Shown here: piece after piece, positions 13,977-24,528 of the stretch
Numbering within the stretch: position 1 is the stretch's first letter
Layout of the letters: every line of letters begins with the position of its first letter
Origin: Drosophila pseudoobscura
Taxonomy: Eukaryota; Arthropoda; Insecta; Diptera; Drosophilidae
Assembly: GCF_009870125.1 (NCBI RefSeq)
Contig: NC_046679.1
Location: forward strand, 15,996,001-16,060,000
Reading direction: 5' to 3'
Length of the DNA stretch: 64,000 bases
Notes under the pieces: generated by a model
The model's database searches: none
Told to the model about the DNA's origin: nothing
Seen by the model: the letters and a program-made list of their open reading frames with translations, nothing else
Made by a program: the position numbers and the translations under genes

Positions 13977-16109
13977 GGGATCGTGTTGCTTGTACTCGTA
14001 CTCCCCGTGACGTGGAAAATGGTTTAGGGACAGCTGCACACTGCATACATTTGTGGCTAATTGTGGGACAAGAGGTGCCCTGACAGTCCAGCCATTCCAT
14101 TCAATTGGCAATGCAAATCAATTTTAAGATCTCAAGAAATATGCAGCTTTAATTAGTTAATAAGCGGCAGCTGACACCGTCGCGACACTAGATCTGGCTG
14201 TGCCGGTGGCTCTGGCTACCTCAAGATTCCTCAGACGCGCTGATAAAGCGGCGCTCCGCACTGGACTGGACTGGACCGCTTCGCACCACAAATGGGCGTC
14301 GGGCGCAATTAGCGCCATATATCAATTACTCTCTGCTATGCTCTGCTCTACTCTATATTACGTATACGACGCGCGCACCGCTCGAGTGTTTTCATTATAA
14401 ATCATTTATTCAAATTACATATTAGAGCAGCAGTCAGCAATTGGCGACTCCGACTGGTTGTGGTCAGCACTGATTGGGTTCCGTCTTCCGTCCCGGTCTT
14501 AGTACCATCAAGAGACTGGTCAGGGCGCTGTCTTGGCCAGAGCCGAGCTCAACACCAACTCTCAGCTACTGCTGGCGGGTCAGTGCGGCGTCCGTCGGGC
14601 CTTGCGAACAGCTGATCGATGTCTCGGTTATGGCTCTCGCTATGTCACGGCTCTGGCTGGTGATAATTTCTGACGCCGCTCAGTTGGCCAGACGGCCGTC
14701 TGGCGGCGATCTGAGAGTGTAGACATTATTCAAATCAATGGGATTTTTCAAAGAATTTCATTTAACGTATGCAAATTTGTAGTTTGAAATTGAGATGTTC
14801 CCTTTGGAAATTGATGACGGATTGTCTCTAAATGGTTCAAGCAAATTCAATATTCATATGACATCTCCATTTATACATAATTTTATTAAATATATTATTA
14901 AACAGCGCGGGACTTGATCATAATCTGGTTGATACATACTATAGAACTATTATGCATTATTAAACCATTTTAAAAATACATCGAATACCGGTTTATGCTT
15001 GTGTGCTAGGCAATGAAATCATTTTCAGCCTCATTTGTCATTATATTAATTCGTTGCTCCGCCTAGCAATGGGTCGGTCCACCGGTCGGTTTGGGAGATA
15101 CTCGACAGAATTGACTTCAAGTCAATGCACACACCTTCTTAAGCCTAGTTTTGAAACCTAAATTGATCTAATAGTAGTACATTTGTGCAAACTGTAAGAC
15201 AACAATATATCTACCCCTAAATGGAAGTTCCCGGCAGGAAGTTCTTGGGATATGTCGCTCCGAGAGAGGACGGGATCTGTTATTACCTATTATGGTTCTA
15301 CAGGGACATAATGGACACATTTTCTATAGTTCCATAGTTATGTTAATCTGTCGTTTTCAGTTCCAACTTTGTATACCCGATATTCAAAGAGTATAGGGAT
15401 ATATTATTAGTTTTGTTATAAATGAGTTTTGGCCCAGTGTTTGATCTGAATACAAAAAGTGTTCGTTCTGTTGATCATCTAAAGATAAATTCCAAAATTG
15501 TGGCATCATAAAACGTACAAAATATACACACACGTATCGTATAAAAAGGTTCCAGATTGATTTTGTGCTTTATCTGTTTATGCTATTTGACTAGTTTTCG
15601 GGCAATTCAATATTGATCCTTGTTCGCTAAATGCGAGTTACAAAAGTCTTTCGTATCGTTTTGAATGGTTCTGGTCTGGATCTGATTTTCATTCGTTGGG
15701 TCGTGACATTTCAACTTAACAGCGAGCGAGGCTAGGATTATACATATATATGTATGTATCTCAAATCATCAGTTACATTTAAGTTTTGCGCTTAAAAAAT
15801 GGTCTAATAGAACTTTAATAAACAATGCCAATTGTTATTCAATCGGATAAATAATCGCTAGAGGACAACTAATTACATAATTACACACACGAGACTGAGG
15901 GACAGGCAAGTCTTCTAAGCCGCCATCCTTCTGATGGAATGTTCACCGGAATCAAATCAAAATTGGTTTGTAGCTTGATTTGTTTCGATCATCTTTTCGG
16001 GTCATAAGCAACACACACACATACAATATTTGAGCTGATGAAATAGGATCGCTTAAAAAGCGTCGTTAAGCTCCACGACGGACAATCGGAGTTCCGCAAC
16101 GGGCGGTAG

Positions 16110-18448
16110 CTAGTGGGGGCGCGCCACCATGGACAATCCACCCTCCTCCTCCAATTTGGACAGGAACTTGACGACGCGATAATTGGGCTCCGACTGACGG
16201 ATCATGTCTATCATCGCGAGCAGCTTCTTGATGCCAATACTGACCCGCTTACCGGCCATATTCCGGGCTATGCTCTGCAGCTCCTCGTGACTAAACAGAT
16301 CCGAATCTTCGAGCACGGCCATAACATGTTCGGGGCTGGACAGATTGGAGACGTGCAGGACAGAGGTGAAGGCCGGCAGCATTTCCATCTCCTCCAGAAC
16401 TTCGCGTCGACTGGACGTGCATAAGATGAGCAGCTTGCGTCCCTTCGGCGGCTGCTTTTTAAGCAGCACCAGCAGGGCCTGCAGCGTGAGATTTGAGTAG
16501 CGTGGTCCAATGGATCCGTAGTCCAGCAGGCGTTCCACATTGTCTACCACAATACAGCTTAGAGTTGACCGGTAGGCATCGTCGAAGATCTTGCGTATGT
16601 GCAGGCACTTGGCGGACTCCGTGAAACCGACCATATCCTCGGGCGAACAGACCTTCACGAAGGGAAAGTCGCTCATCTTGGCAAGATTTGCGGCCAGCGC
16701 CGACTTGCCAGAGTTGGGGGCACCCTCGATGAGCACGGACACCAGGCCAGAGCTCTCCGTGGCCTTGGCCTGCTGCACGTAGAGCATGCCGTCCTCCAGC
16801 AGTTTGGAGACTGGCGGACCCCAGTTTGTAATGCCACGGGCCAGCATGTTCTCCAACATTTCCTGAGCGGTGCCAAATGCCGGCTTGATGTCGTTGTCCA
16901 GAGCGTGAATGAAGTCCGAGCGGGTGATCTTCAGTTTCTCCATGGCTTCCGGATCGACGTGCACTTTGGAGTCCGCCTTGATGAGGCGATTCATGGCCGT
17001 CGATTGGGCTGCGCGCACCAGACCCTCCAGTTCGGCGCCACTGAAGTTCTTTGTCCGAGACGCGATCTCGGCGTTGTCCACATCACTGGCAATCTTGTTG
17101 AAATCACGCATACGTTTCGTGTGGATATTGAGGATCTGGACTCGACCCTGTTCGTTGGGCAGGCTAATTTCCATTTGGACCTCCAGGCGGCCGGGACGGA
17201 GCAGAGCCTCATCGATCATATCCCTGCGATTGGTCATGCCGATGACGAGGATGTTGTTTAGCTGCTCCACACCGTCGATCTTGGCCAGCAGCTGGTTCAC
17301 CACAGTGTCGTGGACCCCGCTATTGCCCGCCACAGAGCCACGTGCTTTGCAGATGGCATCGATCTCGTCGAAGATGATGATGTGTAGACCGCTGTTGGGT
17401 CCCAGCCGCTTTTCCTCTTCTTCGGCATCGGCAAACAGCCGCCGGATGTTGGCCTCCGATTCGCCCACATATTTGTCCAGGATTTGAGGGCCGTTTACGA
17501 TCTTGGGCTCTCGAGCATTCAGCATTGTGCCAATCTGTCTGGCCATCAGCGTCTTGCCTGTGCCAGGAGGTCCATAGAGGAGGATGCCCTTGACGTGCTT
17601 GATGCCCAGCTGCTCTACCAGCTCGGGAGGAAAGACGCGCGAGGCAAAGGCTCGTCGAAAGATGGCATTGAACTCGTTGTCCAGGCCGCCGATGCCCATC
17701 TTGCCAAAGTCCCAGTCCGGATTGATGATCGACTGCCTCACAATCTTGCCCTTGGACCTGCCCTGCAGATTCAGCACCGAGTTCTCGGCCTTCTCGAACT
17801 GCACGACCGTGTTGCCCAGGATGCGGCCGAAACGGACATTGCGCGACTTGGGCTCTTTGCCGTCGCCAACGGTTCGGGGGTCCACCGCCTCCAGCGTCTT
17901 GACCGCCAGGCCGAGGAATTTCTTGTCCTTGAACTGAAAGACCAGTGACTGACCCACAGTCAAGGCCATTCCCGAGAACTGCATGATGAACTCCTTGGCC
18001 ATTTCGTCAGAGTCGTAGGGCTCTTGGGTGGTGGTCTTTTTCTGCAAAAAGTCCGTCTCAAAGGAGACTTGGGTGATGATGTCCGAACTGGCGTCGAAGC
18101 GGTAGGGACGCACATCGATCTCCTGATTAATGGAAAGCGTCGCCCACTTGCGCTGCACCAGCGAGAAGCCCACATGATCACGTGGCAGCTCCGCGATCTT
18201 CTCCAGAGCGAAAATGTAGTGCTGTCCGGGTCCCGGCGAGATGTCCACATATCTGTCAATGGCGAAACAATGCAATTAGTTGTTGTTCTGCCTAGAGACG
18301 CCCACGTAGCGCAGCGCTGGCGTCATATCGAAAAAGTAGGGGAGACTGACTTTACTTCCTCGGTGAAATCGTTGACGTTTACGATGGCCTTGTTGGTCAG
18401 CGACAGCTCGTCTGTGGGGCACTTGATGGCCTTCATTTTGTGTGCCAT
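16110..18448 (-). CDS. Nsf2: N-ethylmaleimide-sensitive factor (AAA ATPase), Nsf2-type
   Basis: NSF is the cytosolic hexameric ATPase that uses SNAP adaptors to take apart SNARE complexes after membrane fusion. There are two coding exons: 18351-18448, starting with the typical NSF opening ([17 protein letters not shown]), and 16110-18252. The intron has a GTCAGT donor and splits the codon for Lys33, which gives [13 protein letters not shown]. The total is 746 residues, normal for NSF. The N domain occupies roughly 1-205. D1 carries Walker A GPPGTGKT at 260-267, Walker B IFDEID at 326-331 and RPGR near 385. D2 has the degenerate P-loop GAPNSGKS at 543-550. All key residues are intact. The rival is the X-linked paralogue comt/Nsf1. 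I chose Nsf2 because the window is on Muller E, so that choice is inference. The promoter carries Motif 1, which fits constitutive expression. Confidence 0.93.
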
Positions 18449-18532
18449 TTTGAACAGTATTTCTAAATGTTTGCTCCTTAAATCAACGCGATAAATATTT
18501 TTGCCAGCAATATTTTTTTTCTGAGTCACCAA

Positions 18533-18540
18533 CAGCTGAT
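18533..18540 (-). promoter_or_regulatory. E-box-like core promoter motif (CAGCTGAT)
   Basis: CAGCTGAT, read on the plus strand, matches the E-box-like core promoter motif of Drosophila housekeeping genes. It sits about 85 bases before the Nsf2 start codon. Confidence 0.5.
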
Positions 18541-18543
18541 GTC

Positions 18544-18554
18544 CAGTGTGACCG
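18544..18554 (-). promoter_or_regulatory. Motif 1 (M1BP site) of the Nsf2 promoter
   Basis: On the minus strand this reads CGGTCACACTG, a perfect match to the Drosophila Motif 1 consensus YGGTCACACTR bound by M1BP. It lies about 100 bases before the Nsf2 ATG, where the start site of a broadly expressed gene is expected. Confidence 0.75.
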
Positions 18555-18840
18555 ACCTCAGATAAATACCAAAATATACCATCTGATTTTAAAAAAAACT
18601 TGTAAATATTCTGAAGAATTCAAGTTATATTATTCATATTTCTCGTTTTTGATATTCCGTCGAATATTTACTAGCTAGATAGATCTCAGCCCGCCCTGCC
18701 CACATAATTATATCCAATTAATGAACCTATTTTCTATTTGACTGGGCTATTTTCGAGTAAAGCACGGCTTAAATAAAAAAGGTCAACAAAAAACAGTCGT
18801 AATGTCACGTCAATGTTGCTGGTAATTGAAGACGGGCATT

Positions 18841-20340
18841 TTGTATACCCTATTTCATTAATTTAATATTAAGATACTGTTTGATTTTAAATCTAAAATA
18901 TACTTTTCCCTAGGGTATGCAGAATGTTACCCTACATATGTATGTACATAAATTGGGGCTCCCGTTTTTACATTCCGCAAGATTTATTCGTTTTCAAACG
19001 AAATGAAAAGTAATCAGCCTTTTATACAACGCAATGAACCTTAATTGCAAAAGGAAATAAATAGATGACTTATTGATGCATTCACATAAACTTTACACCT
19101 AAATCAGTGTAATTTATCTATTGTTTTCTTTATAAATAATTTTATTTTAACCCCTCAAATTTGGCTTGGAAAAAATTAGCCAGGGCGAGCCTTAAAACGA
19201 AAACAGCTGAAAACGTAATCCGCAAAAGTAAAACGGAGCCTGCCTGAATAACACTAACCAGTAACACACTATATTTTGAACATACATACATACATACATA
19301 TGTATATATCTCTCTATAAATTTCTGGTGGTCCTGAGGAGCACCGATTTATACGGATAGGCGCTTATTCAAGGTTGACTCCATCCGGTTTGGGAGTATCC
19401 ATCTCAGACACTGGGAGTGTCGCCACTATCGCCATAAATCTGTATGGATTTGTTCGAAATAGCAGACGACCTTCTCTCGGCAGATTCTCCATGATTTCGG
19501 CCACCATAGCTAAAATGGCAATGCCGGAGAGCTCCAGGTCCGTGCTATTGAGCCTGTGCAATGTGGGCGTCGCCGGATAAGAGCAGACGCGGCGAACCTC
19601 CCTTGCGATGCTGCCCAGGTGATCCGTGCGCACTGGTGGGTACTCCGTGTCCCGCCAATTTGCTGCAGTGAATTGGAAGTTGTATACAGGGACAAAGTGC
19701 TAGTCCACAACGCGATGTTTCGCCAAAATCTTCCGTAGGTGTACGATGTCCCACGCACTGGGTACTCCCTGGCAGCGGTCACTTTTGCCAGCAAATTGAC
19801 AGGGCATACATCCGATATGATGCACATCAGATCGATCACAATTCCATATCATCGTCGAGTGCGCCAGTGGCTCTGAGTGGCAGCACAGGCACAGGTGCCG
19901 CCTCCGTAATTGAAACGGATGTGCAACGCTCCATGAACTTCTTTATAAAAGAAGAGCAGCAGTCTCTCCCACCGCTATCACCGCCGTACGCCCGGATCAA
20001 TTTTCAAGCGAATGCGTGAACGCCGGAGGACCACTGATGACCACGGCAATTTTCTCCAAGAAGCGCAACCAAAGCAAGAGAAACAACAGGGAGAAAGCCG
20101 CCGTCAGGAAACGAGAGGAAAGAAGTAGCCGAGACGCTCCCAGCCCTTCTTCTCCTTCATGACGGCGTTGGCCAGAATCATCTGGTCGTGGAGCGGATCC
20201 ATTTGGAAATCACGACCGGCCAGCGGCCATGAACCATGGTCATACAAAATAAACCTGATAAAGTTTTTTGAAAATAGCTGTCCTCGTGGAAACGAATAAG
20301 TTTAAAAACGTGAAAAATTACGATAATAAGATAGGCGAAG
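18841..20340. other. Intergenic strip with decayed coding-like sequence
   Basis: Bases 18,840-18,945 contain TTTGTATACCC and GGGTATG-like segments of the kind found at ends of degenerate Drosophila repeats. From 19,360 to 20,170 both strands have coding-like patches broken by stops. The minus strand is open at 19364-19633 (89 codons). It also has a hydrophobic patch near 20,040-20,110 (FLTAAFSLLFLLLWLRFLEK) that is out of frame with the segment before it. The plus strand is open at about 19,850-20,020. I recognise no family. This looks like one or more old pseudogenes. Confidence 0.3.
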
Positions 20341-20354
20341 GAGTTCAGGAGGAG

Positions 20355-20500
20355 GAGCAGCTTGAAGTCCCTCTCCAGGGCGCACTTCTTGAGCACATGG
20401 GTAGGCCAAAGAGTATGTTCTGTCGCACGGTGCCCGTAAAGAGCTATGGCTCCTGCCAGCCCAAACTATTGGAGTTTACTAACGCTCCGCGTCATGTCAA
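20355..20500 (-). pseudogene. ABC transporter (MRP/ABCC-like) nucleotide-binding-domain fragment
   Basis: The minus strand reads WQEP, a stop, then [16 protein letters not shown]. This is the Q-loop and following segment of ABCC-family NBD1, usually [18 protein letters not shown]. The conserved Trp codon after QEP is TAG. A one-or-two-base frame change follows, then [12 protein letters not shown], which also belongs to this family just downstream of that point. No Walker A precedes it and no signature or Walker B follows within reach. It is a short dead fragment, not a gene. The parent copy is not in the window. Confidence 0.7.
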
Positions 20501-20589
20501 CATCTTTCTGAACACTTTCCGGTGCTTTTGGCCGATAGTAAATTTGAGTGATCTTTCAGAATCTTCATTATAAGCTAATCAAATTTTAT

Positions 20590-20860
20590 TTTTTTTCTTT
20601 AATGGGAGCCAATGTACGATACAAAATTGATCCAGATCATGGGCTGTATTCCTAATATTCTCATTATTAGTATATCAAGTCTCCTTTGCTGGAGGTTTTG
20701 CCTTAAAAACAGTCGTTCCATCAGTTACAACACGCCGAGCTATACATATGCGATAGATTAATTGTAATAAATACATATCTACATTGGGGGGAAAAACGTT
20801 AAACGGATTGTTTTGGTGTTTGGTAGGAGTGCTGCTGTTTTTTTTTGTTTTCTCATTTAC

Positions 20861-20894
<34 letters not shown>

Positions 20895-21056
20895 GCTATA
20901 TATCTCTTAAAGTTACGAGTCATCATCAGCATTATTAGCCCGCTATAGTTAGTCTGAAGTATGTTTTGTTTTTAGTGGGACCACACGAGTACTGAACCAA
21001 ACTTAAAAGCGGTATCCAACTAAAGCGTAATACACAAGTATACCAGAGCGCTCTTA
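20590..21056. other. Short intergenic stretch, 3' side of Trm13
   Basis: No gene is seen. It contains an (AT)14 microsatellite and presumably the 3' untranslated region of Trm13. Confidence 0.5.
20867..20894. repeat. (AT)14 microsatellite
   Basis: A perfect AT run, readable directly. Confidence 0.95.
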
Positions 21057-21160
21057 TCACAAGTCAAATTGCATGCCGTTGCTGATGCCAATGCCGACAC
21101 CTCCGCCACCAGTGTCCGGCACTTGCAGTGATTCCTTTATCTGCCGCTTATCCTTTGCGG

Positions 21161-22438
21161 TCAGCTTTTCATGGGTTTGGCTATGAGCACGACATTTTCC
21201 AACGTGATTTCCCGCGGGACATAGAACTTCAGCGACGCATCGAAGCCGTTGGATCGCAGATGCTCAAGACGACCTTGATCCAAGACTCGCTTGCACTGGT
21301 AGCCGATCTGTTCGCGCTGCTCGCGGGTCAATCTTTGGGTGGGCGGCTCGCCGAGCTCTTCATGCGCCTCCGCCATGGCCTTGCGACGCTCCCGACTGAC
21401 GCCCGTGCCGCAGACAGCCCAACTAACCATTTTGGTGATGATGGCAAACTCCCGGTGTCCAAGGCCGGCCGCCTGCAGCCAGGTCTGGCCGACGTAAGAG
21501 CGCCAGGAGCAGCGGTGATGGCAGCAGAGAGCAATAAGGATGTAATCCGTGGGAGCGGTTCTATGGGCCAGAACACAGCGCAACGTAAGATCCGTGGCTG
21601 CTCCGCACAGGTGCTTAGACAAAGCGACATTGCGTTTGGTTTGCTTCAACTCTGGCAGCGCTGAAATCTTGAGGTCTCCTATGTCAGCGCGAATGCGCTG
21701 CACCAGCTCCTTGTTCGTCACCTTGTTGTCCTTCTTGTGGCGCAGCGACATGCGATCGATAAGCACCACCTGCGAGTGGGACAGGCCCTGGGTTTCCAGC
21801 GCTGTGGCCAGGAAGAAGGCCAGCTGACCCTTGCCGGCGCCAAACTCAATGAAGCTGGTGCTGTCGGTCAGCTGCTGGTCGTGCTCGAGGATGCCCAACA
21901 GAGCAGAGGCCTGCACCAGATGCTTGCGGGACTCCTGGCCGTACTCCTCGTGGCCGAGTGGCTCCTCCAGGGAGGCGTGCTGCAAATGCAGCTCCTCGAT
22001 GCTGTTGGCAACGTGATTGTCGTACAGAGCCCGTACTTTGTCTATTACGCTGTAGAACTCTGTATCCTCTAGCTCGTGGAGTCTCAACTTGCTGTTTATT
22101 TCGTCTTCCAGAGGATTCTCCAACTCCTCGCCGGCGTTTATATTCTTGACGATGTAGGGCAGCGTGCTGGCCTGGTCCCGGGCATTGCAGATTGTCAGGT
22201 GTTTCGCCAGCTTTCTCTTGAATACCGTATGCTTTGGGTCTAGTGGACAGGGAATCCGCTCAGCAGCCGCGCCCACGGCTTTGCTTTCTTCAGTGGCAGG
22301 GGAATGGGCGCCGCAGAAGAGGCTTTCCTTGTTGGCTGCCATCTTGCAGTGTCGTTTCTTGCGCGGCACCCAGTATGTGCACGTAGTAACTGCGGCCACA
22401 TCGTCCTTTTGGGTCATCTTGGGCTTCTTGGCAGCCAT
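21161..22438 (-). CDS. Trm13: tRNA:m4X modification enzyme TRM13 homologue (tRNA 2'-O-methyltransferase)
   Basis: TRM13 methylates the ribose 2'-O of nucleotide 4 in the acceptor stem of certain tRNAs, using S-adenosylmethionine. The product is 425 residues in one exon from the ATG of MAAKKPKM. An upstream in-frame extension exists but looks like leader sequence. An N-terminal CCCH finger uses C20, C31, C42 and H45. It is followed by a CHHC (U11-48K type) finger with C64, H70, H80 and C84. The methyltransferase domain carries motif I EFGAGKG at 198-204, then SKHLCGAATDLTLRC and ALCCHHRC, both hallmarks of the family. The frame stops after AKPMKS. A different frame then keeps coding character to a stop at 21057-21059, so the tail appears shifted by one base (see findings). 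A DRE-like site lies upstream. Confidence 0.9.
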   Translation of the reverse strand: MAAKKPKMTQKDDVAAVTTCTYWVPRKKRHCKMAANKESLFCGAHSPATEESKAVGAAAERIPCPLDPKHTVFKRKLAKHLTICNARDQASTLPYIVKNINAGEELENPLEDEINSKLRLHELEDTEFYSVIDKVRALYDNHVANSIEELHLQHASLEEPLGHEEYGQESRKHLVQASALLGILEHDQQLTDSTSFIEFGAGKGQLAFFLATALETQGLSHSQVVLIDRMSLRHKKDNKVTNKELVQRIRADIGDLKISALPELKQTKRNVALSKHLCGAATDLTLRCVLAHRTAPTDYILIALCCHHRCSWRSYVGQTWLQAAGLGHREFAIITKMVSWAVCGTGVSRERRKAMAEAHEELGEPPTQRLTREQREQIGYQCKRVLDQGRLEHLRSNGFDASLKFYVPREITLENVVLIAKPMKS

Positions 22439-22586
22439 GCAAATCAGATTTTTAAAGTAATTCCTAACTCGTGCGGTTGAAGTTAACAGTCCAGGTGCGC
22501 GTCCAACAGCACTCTGTAATGAGCTGGAGCCTCGATGCGATAACAGACGATGGTCGCGTCTAACAGCACTCGTCTTTAGTCGATAG

Positions 22587-22594
22587 TATCGATG
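22587..22594. promoter_or_regulatory. DRE-like site (TATCGATG) upstream of Trm13
   Basis: TATCGATG differs by one base from the DREF site TATCGATA. It lies about 150 bases before the Trm13 start and about 40 bases before a small plus-strand open frame, so it could serve either direction. Confidence 0.5.
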
Positions 22595-22627
22595 GGCGTT
22601 TGGCGGTGAAAAGGATATTGTAGACAA

Positions 22628-22825
22628 TTGATGCAAGAATTGGATAAAAGTATGGTCCTCAAAAAGGCAGTTAATGCCAGTATCAAGAGCAAACGTGAAC
22701 GCAGGATGATGTCTTTTTGGGCAATGAGGAGGACCACATTACAAATGTATGGCCGCCAGCTGATTAGGTTGAAAGCCGTGAAACGAGACCAGCACGAAAA
22801 TTCAAAGCGAAAACACTTCCATTAG
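22628..22825 (+). CDS. Hypothetical 65-residue basic protein, divergent from Trm13
   Basis: A small open frame starting MMQELDKSM, divergent from Trm13 with about 190 bases between the start codons. The product is rich in Lys and Arg, with a KSKRERRMM patch and an Arg/Lys/His tail. It has no signal peptide, membrane segment or family motif that I recognise. The shared DRE-like site gives it a plausible promoter. It may be a real short gene, the remnant of a longer one, or chance. It is included only because of position and composition. Confidence 0.25.
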   Translation: MMQELDKSMVLKKAVNASIKSKRERRMMSFWAMRRTTLQMYGRQLIRLKAVKRDQHENSKRKHFH

Positions 22826-23052
22826 TTTTTAGGTAGTAGCTTAAGGGAAAAAAGAGTGATGGGTTAACAGTTTTAGCTGCCTTTGCCATAGCAAAACCAA
22901 TATATTTGATCAACATGTCCGCGGTCACAATGAGCAAATTATTTCGATATATCAAACCTGCAAAATTGAAATATCGACATATCGAATATATAAATTTCTA
23001 AAAATGTCGACAAAAATACCGCACGGAATATATCGTATGGCAAAAAATCACA

Positions 23053-23068
23053 TATCGATACATCGATA
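23053..23068 (+). promoter_or_regulatory. Tandem DRE sites of the SmD2 promoter
   Basis: A perfect DREF-binding element TATCGATA (23053-23060) is followed directly by CATCGATA (23061-23068). The pair lies about 130 bases before the first SmD2 coding base, in the usual place for a housekeeping promoter. Confidence 0.75.
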
Positions 23069-23191
23069 TAATATCAACAAGAAAAAAGCCGCGTTTCGAC
23101 AAAATTGTTCGACAAAATCCACAAAAACTAACAAAAAACAAGTGAAAAAGTATTACTTTTTGTATTTAGCAACATCTGAAGCTACTATAAC

Positions 23192-23666
23192 ATGTAAGTA
23201 ACATCAGCAAAGTATGAAAACCGAATACTGCGACTCATGCCGACTAGCGACATGTGCGCCGGCTTTTGCGATTGTTGTAGCGTCCAATAATTTTGCATTA
23301 TTTTGCAGGGCTCTTGTGAAACCGAAATCGGAGCTGACACCCGAAGAGCTGGCCCGCCAGGAGGAAGAGGAGTTCAACACTGGACCCCTGTCCGTGCTCA
23401 CACAGTCCGTGAAGAACAACACGCAAGTGCTCATCAATTGCCGCAATAACAAGAAGCTGCTGGGCCGCGTGAAGGCCTTCGACCGCCATTGCAACATGGT
23501 GCTGGAGAACGTCAAGGAAATGTGGACGGAGCTGCCGCGAACGGGCAAGGGCAAAAAGAAGGTGAAGCCCGTCAACAAAGATCGCTTCATCTCGAAAATG
23601 TTTCTGCGCGGCGACTCTGTGATCCTGGTGCTGCGAAATCCCCTGGCCACAGCAGCCGGTAAATAG
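23192..23666 (+). CDS. SmD2: Small nuclear ribonucleoprotein Sm D2
   Basis: SmD2 is one of the seven Sm proteins that form the ring around U1, U2, U4 and U5 snRNAs in the spliceosome. Exon 2 (23309-23666) encodes a near-canonical SmD2 with Sm1 and Sm2 motifs, including the stretches [20 protein letters not shown] and [17 protein letters not shown]. The start is unusual: a consensus donor GTAAGT begins inside the ATG at 23194, so exon 1 contributes only AT (23192-23193) and exon 2 supplies the G. The result is [15 protein letters not shown] and 119 residues, the normal SmD2 length. A longer in-frame reading from 23214 runs through the intron and does not resemble SmD2. Tandem DRE sites lie upstream and AATAAA at 23720 downstream. 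Confidence 0.95.
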
Positions 23667-23719
23667 ACTGCACTTTCACCAAAACCCAAAACACGAATAG
23701 AATACTTTCCACTGAAGTC

Positions 23720-23725
23720 AATAAA
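23720..23725 (+). terminator. SmD2 poly(A) signal
   Basis: AATAAA, 54 bases after the SmD2 stop codon. Confidence 0.7.
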
Positions 23726-23800
23726 ACCAAAAGCGATTTTCTATAATTAAACCAAAAATGTGCACTGTGCAAAGTACGGGTGTGCTTCAGAGGTAAGCTT

Positions 23801-24489
23801 TTACTCCTCGGAGAGCTGCTTGTGGAGCTCGGGGACGTAGTCGTCGTACTGCGCCTGGTAGAAGTTACCGGCCACGGGATTGCCTAGCTGATACGTCTCT
23901 GCAAACTTTGCTGCCTTGAAACTGGGTCTGTCCCGACGAGACTTGTTGCTGACGTGCGGCTCCTTAAAGTCCAGCTTGCCGGACTGCTTGTACAGCAGGA
24001 AGACATAGCGATGGAGGCCCGTGCCCTTGGGCGGGCCGGAGCCAATGTAGGCAGTCAACACCTCGCCACTGGCCACGTCGTTGCCGGGAATATTGACCAC
24101 CACCCAGTGTTTGAACTCACGGAACTTTGGATCGGCACGACTGGGTGCATCGGGATCTGTGAGGATCAATGTGTAGTAATCTCCGGACGCGGCAGACCAC
24201 TCGACCAAGGGCTGATCCTTGACTTGTGTGGGCGTGAGCTCCACTCCTTCCTTTGCAACGAGTCCCTGTTTGTATGTGACCTTTGAACGGAAAGTTTAAA
24301 ATAGTTCAAGTTTTCGTTTTAGTTTCGGCGACGTTTTCTTTGTCTCTGTTGCCCCACCTTTAGAAACTGGTTTGGCGCCTGGGCAATGACATCGGGCACC
24401 ACCTTATGCGAAGCAAAGACTTCCTCCACGGAGGCAGAAGAGTGCACAGCCGCTACAATGCTGGCTAACAGTATCGGAATCAGCATCAT
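23801..24489 (-). CDS. Phosphatidylethanolamine-binding protein (PEBP), secreted type, copy 1
   Basis: PEBP-fold protein, which binds anionic or phospholipid ligands. The Drosophila members are largely of unknown role. There are two exons, 24358-24489 and 23801-24280, joined in phase 0 as NQFLK-VTYKQG, for 203 residues. The first 18 or so residues ([18 protein letters not shown]) form a signal peptide, so it is probably secreted. The ligand-site motif DPDAP is at 86-90 and GLHRYVF is near 132-138, both intact. It is the first of three tandem copies on the same strand with the same intron position, so they arose by local duplication. A TATA-like box lies 32 bases upstream. The likely D. melanogaster counterparts are the CG17919/CG17917 group, assigned from memory of the family rather than a search. 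Confidence 0.9.
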
Positions 24490-24520
24490 CTCTCGGACTG
24501 AACTGGAAAACTGAGAACAG

Positions 24521-24528
24521 ATTTATAT
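24521..24528 (-). promoter_or_regulatory. TATA box of PEBP copy 1
   Basis: On the minus strand this reads ATATAAAT, 32 bases before the start codon, which implies a very short 5' leader. Confidence 0.5.

Larger units (their letters stand above)
9201..16109. other. Gene-free left flank, part 2, and Nsf2 3' flank
   Basis: Bases 9,200-10,100 are AT-rich with no frame of interest. Bases 10,100-14,750 alternate GC-rich and microsatellite DNA: (GGAT)n at 11,117, (CA)n near 11,994, CTCCAG units near 13,385 and (GTCGAC)3 at 13,959. Bases 14,750-16,100 are AT-rich. Near 15,370 there is a GTATACCCGATATTC-type motif of a kind that recurs in Drosophila repeats. The last few hundred bases would be the Nsf2 3' untranslated region. 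I see no protein-coding gene. Confidence 0.55.

Noticed and set aside
16599-17261. 220-codon open frame on the plus strand
   Set aside because: Antisense shadow of the Nsf2 ATPase domains.
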